From Paraspadella gotoi (taxonomy: Eukaryota > Chaetognatha): a DNA stretch of 64,000 nucleotides. Below are positions 26,004 through 44,614 of this stretch, in pieces. Under the pieces are notes generated by a model that saw nothing but the letters and a program-made list of their open reading frames with translations, had not been told where the DNA came from and did no database searches. How positions within the stretch are numbered: position 1 is the first letter of the stretch; each line of letters opens with the position of its first letter. The position numbers and the translations under genes are program-made. The stretch is taken from NCBI GenBank assembly GCA_051294375.1, contig CM119269.1, positions 12,928,790 through 12,992,789 on the forward strand. The letters run 5' to 3'.

Positions 26004-26926
26004 ATGTCCTTTTTTTCATACATTGGTGTTGTTAAAGAGGAAACAGCGCCGCCTTGCGGATTCGAGTTTAAAACTATCGAGTTGATTCGTCTTTGTCTAA
26101 ACAAAGCTGCGACTGCGCATTGGCTCCGTCGTTTCTGGCCGGACACACAACTCGCCTTTCCTCCATTTTGGAAGCGGACCGCCGATGCTTCGTGAGTGGC
26201 GTGACTTTTTCTTGGCTTCTAATTCCATTTTTTTCGGCGAATTCAGACCGAAACTTGAACATCTATCGATTTTGACACTTAATTTGGGGTCGATTTTTCG
26301 TCTGAGATCGCTCCATGCCTATTTTTAACGTACACAGTAATCAGTGTCCGTTGCTTTAACAGATCGCGTGGTCGCAGTTGACAAATTGCTCGGGCTGCCA
26401 TCAAAGGATGTACTGTTTCTTGTCTTTATAAGTACAACAATTTTTTCGTTTAATTTTACTTATTTTGACGAGATTGTCTTAATATTCATTTCATTTCGAA
26501 AAAAATCGTAAGCTGTATTAATTTTGCTCTTTTTGATATTTTACGCGTTCATTTGGATCTAAACATTTTGTTATTGATACTATTTTTCAGCATGTTCTGT
26601 GAATGCCCCTAGAAACTAGCCTTCCGTTCGTGACTGTCGTTTTGTGGAGCCATGTTCAACCATCCCGTCACCCGTCATCTTTGTCTTCTCGCCGTTTCCC
26701 AATCTCGTCAGGCTTGAAGGAAACACAACAGCTCGGTCTTAAGGCGTTTTGGATGGAACGCGAATCTCTCTTCTTGAGGCAAGCCGATGAAGTTAAAAAA
26801 TATATTATGAAATTGGTACAACCAATATAAAAATTATCCATTCATTTAATAAATACGTTATCTTGCCCCTGACTTTGGACAGGCTTTGGTGGTTTAAGGC
26901 CTCCATCACTCTTACAAGATAATGTC
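25751..26926. repeat. Inverted pair of TTGGTACAACCAAT-family repeats
   Basis: Left arm 25751-25865 and right arm 26806-26926 are inverted near-copies. The right arm reads ATTGGTACAACCAATATAAA, then TTATCCATTCATTTAATAAA, CTTGCCCCTGACTTTGGACA and GGCTTTGGTGGTTTAAGGCC. Further copies: 40548-40668 (diverged), 47084-47130, 56958-57092 and 60462-60508 (the duplicate of the 47-kb copy). The pair may be the ends of one 1.18-kb element that carries the presumed 5' exon region of Argonaute, or two independent inserts. Confidence 0.75.
26040..26195 (+). promoter_or_regulatory. Candidate Argonaute promoter / non-coding first exon
   Basis: A GC-richer, CpG-containing stretch with a reversed CCAAT box (GCATTGGCTCCG) and CTCCATTTTGGAAGCGGACC. 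It is followed by a good 5' splice site (CTTC|GTGAGT at about 26190). The Argonaute start codon lies in a short exon with its own upstream acceptor (ATACCAG before 27495), so a non-coding exon upstream is required. This is the best candidate. Confidence 0.4.
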
Positions 26927-27501
26927 AATCCGAATCCCGAAATAATGACCATTTATTTATTTTCTAGCCATTGGCTGCTCCCCTCCAGCGCGAAATCCTC
27001 AGAGCGCGGGAGTCTTGACGATCAAGCGGAGCTACATTAAACCTCGTCTCACGCTCTCTACATTCCATTTCCTCAATGTATCCATCCAAATGACCTCCCC
27101 TCAACCTAGGCTCTGAATTCTCTATAGGCAAAATCCTATCGAGGCGGGAAACCAAACCCCCTCGTCTCTCCTCCGTTACGATCTTATCAACTGTCGCAAT
27201 CACCCACAAACAGCAATAGCTCTATTTTACGCAAAGATGTACCACTCCAAAATCTAAGTAATAATTGACAAGAAAAATTGCTCAGTACTGAATGAGACAA
27301 CTACCGACGGATATTATTAATAAGTCACAACGTCGAATGCAACTTTTACGCTCCACGTATTATCCTCTTTCACTGAAAACCCTAAAACGGTCACTGCCAT
27401 ATCTTACCTGACGCATACTTCAGTAAATTACCAACAATCAAAAAAATAAGTCTCTTCTCCTTACTCCTAAGGAATAATCGTCCATAATACCAGCATCCAG
27501 C

Positions 27502-35197
<7,696 letters not shown>

Positions 35198-38100
35198 ATC
35201 TCCCCCTCACACACCCTCCCCCCCCCCTATAAACTACTTGGCCCCAAATATCTCGACTTCACTTTTTTTTTTCCAACTTGCCCCACACCGTTTGGTGTTG
35301 GGCTGAGGGTTTGGCGCCATAATCATAACATCTTCACTACCCCAGGTGAGGGAATAATAAATGTAATATTAAATATTAATATTTCATCGGTTTAAAGCCT
35401 AAAGATTTGATTTGCTTTCTTCTCAGGCAGCGACGACAATTCCGTCATCCGTTGCTGTTCTCCGATCATCATTACTAGTTCAAAAACAAAAACAATAAAC
35501 AAAAACGAAACATACCCCCAAGAACCGTGAGGTTAAAAGGGAAAATCGAAAAATTCGCGAAATGTTCTTCCAAAACGACACATCAAAGTTACGTTTCGTA
35601 CTCATCGTTCCTATTATTTTCTCTCTCTTTCTCTCTTTTCTCTCTCTCTTTCCTCTCTCTTTCCCTCCTGTCTTTGTTGCTTTTCACCTTTTTCTACCTA
35701 CGCCATTTTGTTTGAGTGATAAAGGAATCGGTTATTCTTCTTCCAAGCCAAATCCGTAAAATGCCGAAAATGATCATCGACGATTCCACCTGTCCCCCCC
35801 CCTCCCCCCATCCCTCCCCCCTTTCGTCGCAAAAGACGAATCAGGGTCGCGTAACTTAAAAGTTATCCGCCCTTGCGTGTTTTTTTATTATAAATAAACT
35901 CCGATGACGGGTGACTCGGAAAAATAAAAAAAAATAAAACGACTCAATTCAATTTATAAATTAATTAATAAATCGTCGACCCGAAAGGCTCCAGTATTTT
36001 CCCCTGTCCCTTAATCCGGATCCAACCCGAGTTCTCAGTTGTTTTTTTCCTTTCATCATGTGATCTTTGCCAACGAATTTTGCTTCTATTTAACTATATT
36101 AATGTAGTACTTGCGATTTTTTTTTTTTTTTAAATTTTGTATAAAAAAAAAATTTTAATTTTTCGATTTGGGGGGAAAAAAAGCGATGGAGTAAGACTTT
36201 TAAATTATTACTTTAATGATAAATCTAAAACAATCAATTTTTAAAATATTGTTAATTGTTATATAACCCCGTATTCCTTTAGGTCGCGTTTTTCTGTTGT
36301 AGCCGCGGAATTGAATGACAAGCATCCTGTATTTGTCGATACGGGATTGACTCGGTTTTGTACCTTAGATTCTTCAATCCTCATTCCACTCGAATCTTTT
36401 AGTTTTCCAATCAATGTGATACAAAAAAATTATAAAGGAAATACCGTGTACTCGCCAAAATCTAGAATTTTTTTCTCCGTTTTCCAACAAACGGAGCTGA
36501 AATATTTTCTCTTTGACGGAAAAATAATTAACTCTATTATGAACGAGTACGACTTTTACGGTAATCGTAATGTGTCAAAATTAAAATGGCCATGTTAAAT
36601 CATTAGGAATATATGTTAAATTTTTTTTAATTCGGACTCTATAATCGATAAAAAAATTTATTTTGAATCGCTGACGCTTTATCGTTAACCTTTGAATAGT
36701 TAGTTCTACCTCGTTGGTGTAGTATTTTGTAATTTTTTTTAGTTGTAGTTCAAATTTTAATTAGGTTTAACGAAAAAAAGCGTAATTCGAAGTGTTATTT
36801 TTTTAAACAGGGCATAAAAAAAATTGCAACGCTGGTGAGGTGCCCCTTTATTTGTTATAACGAACCCCACTAGGTAAAGGGTATTTTAACCCGAGGGCTA
36901 AGTCAATCGTTAGTTTTTGAACCGATTATATTTTAAATTCTGTTTTAAATTCTATAAACTAATGTAACTTTATTTGATTAATGTTAACTATTCTTTGACA
37001 ATAATTATGATCATCTTGAAATGAGATTGACAAAATAAAAACAATGCAATAATTTTATGGCGGTGTAAGATTTTGTACGAAAAAGGTTTTTTAACTCTTT
37101 AAATAGAAGAAAAAGTTAATTTCAGTGCATTTAAATGTTATATCCTTTAAAAAAAAAAACGTTGACCGTAGAAACGGCTTATGGAAGTAATCTTTTGCTC
37201 CTTTACACTTTTATAATATTATCGGACGTTTCTTTTCAGACTGACTAAGGTCACAAATAAATTTTTTATAATATTTTATCTCTTGGCTTGAATTTTTTTT
37301 TATTTAACTGTAGATTTCCCATGCTATGGTTTAAAGATTACGAACCAAGTCTGTTTCTTCATGAAGGTCTTTTTTCCTCCAAATAATTCGATGTTAATGA
37401 ACCAAAAACTTGCTAATTTTTTATCTATACTTAAGACTGAAATGCTTTTGTGGATTGTTTAGTAATTGTATTCTTGGTAAAAGGAGTAATGCAAAATTGA
37501 CTAATTTGTAAAAGAAAATGTGTCATTTTACTACGAAAAATTTGAGAATTATTTTTAGATATAACATTTAATTCTGTACATTTTTATTCGAAGGAGCTTG
37601 ACTTCATCATTAAGAATGTCGTGCAGTTTATTATCTAAAGATCTTAGTCGCTTAGTTTTTAAATATTGAGCGTACCAGAGGATTTGTTTTCTTGTCCTTG
37701 TTAAAAATGTTTGTTTGCACTCTGTAACAGTTACGATAATTTATAATACCCTGTTTAGTGAATTGTAAAGCCTTTACAGATGTTAAATGATTTCGCATTT
37801 TACAGATATGTCTGTAAATTTTTTTAAAAATTTATTCATTAGAGAATTAATTCAAATCAGACGCATATATTCGTTTATTTGAAAAAAGAGGAAATTGCTT
37901 TAGCATAGAGAAACTTTCATGTTCATCATTACACTTAATCCTTGCACATTAAGTACATAGTCTTTATTTCCTTCTTTATATCGGACAGTTAAGAATGAAA
38001 TTCCAAGAGCTAGAAATATTTTGTGATTATTTCTCTTGTCTATTTAATGGCCAAATTTGATTGCGTAAGTTACAAATGTCACGAGCAAAGCGCGTTAGCA

Positions 38101-38327
38101 GCCTCCCACTCTATGAATATGATCCAAAGAAATTTTCCGTTAAATCTAATTCTATCCTTTTTTTCGCGATGTCTCCATCAAATTCTAATTCAAGAATTCG
38201 ATTCGGACCATAGTCTTTGATTAATTTAGGATAATATTGGAAGAGGGTGGGTTAGTTGAAAGTTTAGAATAAATTTGTCAAGTTAAAAGCCTGACAATTA
38301 AACTCCTTTAAACAATCATCCAACAAG
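35198..38327. other. Argonaute 3' UTR and AT-rich intergenic DNA
   Basis: AATAAA signals at 35356-35361, 35494-35499 and 35893-35898 are candidate polyadenylation sites for Argonaute. A frame at 36311-36598 (95 codons) is open but unrecognised and AT-rich; I regard it as chance. The rest is AT-rich and featureless. Confidence 0.55.
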
Positions 38328-39528
38328 ATGGAAAACGAGGGACAAAGCCAAAGGTAACGTCTATGAAAAAGTTTCAACCGTCACGGACCGTGTGAACGGT
38401 TGCGACGTTTGTTCGAGCTATTAATGACTGCAACAATATTCACCAGTTTTGATGTCTCGGTATCTGGATACTCTTTTGATCAAAACGAGAGGTCTGTGGC
38501 CGACACCGGGCGAAGCACCGCCGCTTCGGTCTCGGCCCGACTCGGCGCCATCTTTGCCCGAATGTCGGTCAGCGTCGCGGCGGCGGAGAGAATGAAGAAA
38601 GCCGAGAACATGGACGTAAGAGAATCGAAGACATGATTCACGGAATGTCACGATAGGCGTTGGTGGGTTTTTTCACGGAATAGGGCGACTTGTTGGACGA
38701 GATTCACGCGCGAGACTCGAGGATCGTGAGAGGAATGAGCATGGCCATGAAGATGGACGACACAGACGCCTTGAAAGATTTGACGAGACGTTCCAAGGAA
38801 TACGGTGAGTAGAGCGTTGAAAAATAACAAAATATAACAAATCAAGTGAGGTACATAGCTATTTTAGTGTAATGTAGTCTGTAGAATTCGATGGTGATGA
38901 CCATTTTTTTTGTATAATTTTATCTTTCTTATCGGAAATGACGGTTTTTAATGTATATAAAATTGTTATAAAAAAGCAAAACCATTATAAGTTATGATAA
39001 ATCAAATTATTAAAATTTTATAAAATTTATATGAGCTTTTGAAATATAAAAATAAAGACTTATAAAAATATTTTGGTAAGTTTATTTTTAAATTTTATGT
39101 TTTATAAAAGTTAGTTAACTATATTTATTAATAATTATGAGTAAAAATTAGGTTAAAGTTAAAGAATAATAATTTCAAAATTTTTTTAATGGATTTGCAT
39201 TCTTTGCTAAAAGTTGATATAAGAAAATATAATTTTTATATCAAAATTATATCATTAAGTTGGTCAAAATTCAGAAAACTATAATTTTAAGCCAAAAATT
39301 GAAACTAAAGACAAAGTCTTGATACAGCAACGATTTTATTTTATTGTACAGACAAGTTTCGGCTTTCATTCAAGCCTTCATCAGTGCTTTGACAATTCAC
39401 AATTTTCATGTTTTCCAAATTAACTTTGGAAGAGAGAGAGAGAGAGAGAAAGAGAAATAGAGAGAGAAGAAATGGCCAACAAAGATATGAGACAGGACAG
39501 TGGTGAAATGTGAAGGACAGGTTTAAGT

Positions 39529-39559
<31 letters not shown>

Positions 39560-42500
39560 ATGTGAGGGAAAAGAAATTAAATTTGTGAGTGAGGGAGAGA
39601 GAGACAGAGAAGCAGAGGTTAACATTTGGTAAGAAAAGTTACATTAGAAAATGTACAACAATGGTAAATTTAATAAATAAGTAGACAGACTTAAACAAAC
39701 TAAAATATTTAAATTAATTCAGATAAATTAATTAATAAAGGAGTGAAGTTTAGATGAAATTGAAATAAAGATGTTGAGGGATAGGTAAGTGAAAGAGTAA
39801 GAGAAAAATAAGAAAAAGAAAAAGCTCAAAATAAAATCGTTGCTGTATCAAGACTTTGTCTTTAGTTTCAATTATCTAAAACACAACGAAAGAAAGTTTA
39901 ATCACAAAGCCAAAAATTGAAAAATTAAACAAAAATAATAGTTTTTAATATTTTTAACCTACTTAATGAAAGAATTTTTTTAAATGGATTATACTTTCTT
40001 ATATCAACTTTTGTAAGGAATTCAAATCCGGTTTTAAAATTTAATTTTTTTAATTTTTTTACTTTAATTTATTTTTATTATTATTTATTAATAAATATAG
40101 CTAACAAACTATTAATAAAATATAAAATTTGTAAATAAACTTACCAAAATATTTATATGGGTCTTTATTTTCATATTATGTAAGTTAAATATAGCTTTTA
40201 TAAAATCTTAATAATTTGAGTTTCTTATACTCTACAATGTTTGTTCCATTTTAATAGCATCTTATATGCTGCAAAAATCGCCATTTCCGACAAAGAAGAT
40301 GAGACTATACAAAAAAATGGTTATCATCATCGAATTCTGCAGACTTTATTACACTAAAATAGCTATGTACCTCACTTGATTTGTTATATTTCGTTATTTT
40401 TCAACGCCCTAACGGTGAGGCTTGACGCGGAGGTTGGAATCGACTAAACAGAGATGTGAATAAATTCTAACTTTATTCTCAGTTGTTTTATTAAATATGA
40501 AATATGGGTACTGGGTAGTCGTTAGTGCTAATCTGTTATGTAATTATAACCAGTATAAAAATTATTCATCCATTCATCCTTAAGCAATAAGCAAGTTATT
40601 TTGCCCTTAACTTATGACAGTCTATGGTGGTTAAGCCTTAAGGCCTTTGTCCGTCTTACAACATCATACATAACAAGACCCAGCAAGCTTTCAATTACGT
40701 CTAAGTCTAGTCTAAGTCTTAGTCTAGTTGACTCGCAGAGTGCTTAGCCCTATTTTATCATAGATGAGATTATTCTCGTATCTATCTTCTGTGTAAGGAA
40801 TCGTTTCGTCGGGCGACATGAACATGGTGGAAGATGCGGAGGTACACATCCTCGAGAAACTGCAGGCTCGAATCGACGCGGCTGAGGCCGAGTTCGATCA
40901 TATGGACTTTCTGTCGCAGAAGAGCCTCGTCAAGCTGCTCAACGATCCTGGTGAGAGAAAAGGAGCTCCGTCGACAGAAACGCCTTTTGTTTTCCAAACA
41001 CCGACTTGGTTATTGGTTAATCGATCGAGCGCTGTAGAATGTAGATGTTTTTGTATACTTTATTTTTTAACAACGGAACGAACGAATCACAACACATTCG
41101 GTTTTCTAACTCTGTAGAGATCCCAAGTTCCTCGACGAGAAAACTTCGCTCTTTCGCCGAACGACGGAAGATGACGATGGACGAGGTGGATCGCGGCTTT
41201 CGTCGTCACCTTCACGACAAAAACGTCAAGGTCTGATTAAGCCTTCTTGGGACTTTTTCGAATTACTAATCTGAACTTGAACCTCGAGTTGTTGACCCCC
41301 TGACATTTGTATATCATAAATTTAGCGTTGTTTCACTTTACTAGGAACTTGAAGAATTATGGAGAGAAGCCGTGAGCGCGGATCTTACAGCCGACGATTT
41401 GCCAGAGTTGTTGGAAACTGAAACCTTGATAATAAGTGAGAAGCTGCTGCGAAGATGTTATGATCTTGAAAAGAAGTCTCAGACGTATTTTTTAAAACCA
41501 GACTTGAAAATATTCCGTTTTGAAAATAGCTAATCAAATGTTTACATTTATTTTTAGAGGAAAAACTCAAAATCATCAATGAGATTGAGTTAGATAACTC
41601 ATCCTCGGTTCTTAGCCTACACAAAGGTGAAAAGCCACGGATTAGTCTATGATTTAGTTATTATACTACGCTAGATGCCTGGCTCTTTTTTTCATTGAAA
41701 TCCCCTTAGCCTGGCAAAAAGTGGATCTGACTCCTCACAGTCAGAGGGCCTTGCGATCTGTCCTGACGGAAATGGCGGACTCGTCCAATCGGATCGAAGT
41801 CCTTAAATCCTGCGAAGAAGGAATCAAGAAGCAAAGGGGTTTCGATCTCAGGTTTCGAAGTCTTACATCGCGGAATCCGATTGCTTCCTTTTTATCATTT
41901 TCTCTTTCGTTCATTTTTTCTCCTTTCTTTTTTTTCTTTGTTTCATTTCATGAAATCGTCGCCATTCTTCAGGTGTCAAATGCGAAAGGCAGTTTTGAGC
42001 GAAGACCCTTACTCGATCTTGGACGTGCTCCCGGATGTTTGCCTCAATCCGGATGTAATGCCCCACGACGACCTCGAGGATTTCTACTCAGAAATCATCA
42101 ATATCAATTGTGACAATTGGAAGAGGAGCCAGACTTTGATAGCCAGAGGCATCCTCCTTTTCTTTTTCTTTATTTTTTTATTTGTTGTCTTTCTATACTA
42201 AACTTTTGAATACTAAATTAAATTTAATTTTTTCACGTTTTTTTTTTTTTTCAGAATGGCCGATTGCAAGAATTAACGTCAACAATAATCACAAGTTGTT
42301 TGCCGATCCGTCCCTCAATGTAAATCGTAATAAAGGTATTGTCTGATCTGTGGGCTTATTCAGCATTTAGTATGCAATTCATGATTCTTACTCAACACGG
42401 TTCTTTTTATAGGAGGAAAAAGAAAATGGAAATTATACCCCTCTCTGGAATGATAAAAACCTGAAAGGTTGCTGTCTGGACAAGAGCTTAGGCTAAGTCG

Positions 42501-44233
42501 AAAAATTTGTCCAAACTCAGTTTTTTTTTAAATTGCAGTTGAAGTGGTAAGTTAATTTTTGAGAAAAATTGATAACTTTTGTACTAATTTTGCAAAATAT
42601 AGACTCAATTCAAACATCTATATGTCAAACGATATCAGTAAACCGAGAGCTTTAATTTAAGACCACTCCCAACTTTCTCCGACTTTTGGTTAAAAAAGTT
42701 ATCAATCAAAATATATTATTTTTTCTTTAAAAAAGTAATGGAATGGTGAGTATTATTGATAATATAATAAGACTTTATCTAAAAAATTGAGGATACCAAC
42801 GAGTTCTATAGACAGTCTTCTTTCAATTAATTCATAAATAAAATTTTTCTTCAAGCTTAAATATAGGTACATCATCCCCCCAAAAATTAAAAAAAATATA
42901 AATTAAATTTTTAAATAATTACCATAATGATTTTATATAATTTAACTTAATATATATGGACTAGAAAATATAGGATGTGACCTTCATTTTGAGCCTATTG
43001 CCAACTCTTTACGATAAATATTTATTAGGGTACTACCAAAAAAAGCCCTAAAAATCTTTAAAAAATGTAATTTTTAATTTATTTAAGTCATATCTCAGTG
43101 CATATATAACTTATTTTAAGTCAAATGATTTTATTCAGCAGATTAAAGTATAAGGCACATATTAAATACCATTAGTTGTATTATTTTATCATAAGTTAAT
43201 CAGGACACTTAATTTTCAGCCAATTTTTACCAAATTTACATATACTTTTGGTTTTTACAGCAACAAAGTACTAAAACAGGTAATAAAAATTGATGATAAA
43301 ATCTGTAAGCCAAAAGACTTTAGAATGTGTTATATAGGTTTAAAAATTTTTCTCATAAAGATTTAATGATATAAGGACAATAAAAAAAAAAAAAATTATA
43401 TATATAAATTAAAGATTGAAGAAAAATAATGATATTACAGTTAGTTTCGACTTAGCCTAAGCTCTTGTCCAGACAGCAACCTTTCAGGTTTTTATCATTC
43501 CAGAGATGGTATATTTCCATTTTCTTTTTCCTCCTATAAAAAGAACCGTGTCAATTCATTATTTATAGATTATGAAAATGTTATTTTAGGAAAACGTCGG
43601 CGTTACCCTGGAGCAGGGATGGTGTACGAGGAAGCAGAAGACGATATATGGTTTCCTCACGGTTTGAAAATATCAAATATTGATTGATTGACTCATTGTA
43701 AAGTTGATTTTTTGTTTTCATTTTTTGCAGAGAAACGCAAAGGTCGCAATTCCTGCGCTCTCGGCGGTAAAATAGAAAATCAAAACTTGAAACTATTTTT
43801 TTTAAACAAAAGATAAATATATTTTTCTTACGCTTTATTTGATGCAGGTAATGTAAACCGGAAAGCGGGGGGTCAGAAGTCATGCGCAGGTCGTGCTCTA
43901 CCATGTAAGAAGAAAATAAGTCGAAGTTTTAGTTTAAATAAATCTTTTTAATTTGAATTAAATTGTTTTTTGTGCAGATAACGCGGTCGGGCTAATTTAC
44001 GACATCGGAGACTACGATGAAGATGAAGACGATGACGAGTGGTTAAAAAACTAATTAATTTAGAAGATATTGAATGAGTATTTAGTTATCTTTGTAATTT
44101 AGTAATTATTTTGAAAAAAAAATATTTTAAAGGGAAGATACACGAATGGCGCCGCGGGAAAGAGCACCTGCTCAAACGCAGCAAAGGCAATTTGCTTAAT
44201 TTGAAATTTGAAATTTTTTTCATTGTCAAATTA

Positions 44234-44276
<43 letters not shown>

Positions 44277-44568
44277 CGCGCGCTAATAAGTAAGTGAAAC
44301 GAAATGTAGTGTTTGAATTATTGAAATCATATTGAAGATGAACTAACAGGTCTGTGGTTACCGCTGCAGCGGCTCCACCTGTCCAAACATCTATAGTAGA
44401 AGAATCTGCAAAGCCCTCATCTATGAAAAGGTCTGTGGCACATATTGGAAAGTGTGCATTCTATAGCGTTTTCTGATAACGCTAATATGATAATATTTTA
44501 AATTGAATCGCTCTCTCTCTCTCTCTCTCTCTGGCTCTCTCTCTCTCCTGCTCTCTCTCTTCTCTGCT

Positions 44569-44614
<46 letters not shown>

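Noticed and set aside
36311-36598. 95-codon frame downstream of Argonaute
   Set aside because: AT-rich codons, no similarity I can recognise, and it lies in probable 3' UTR or intergenic DNA.
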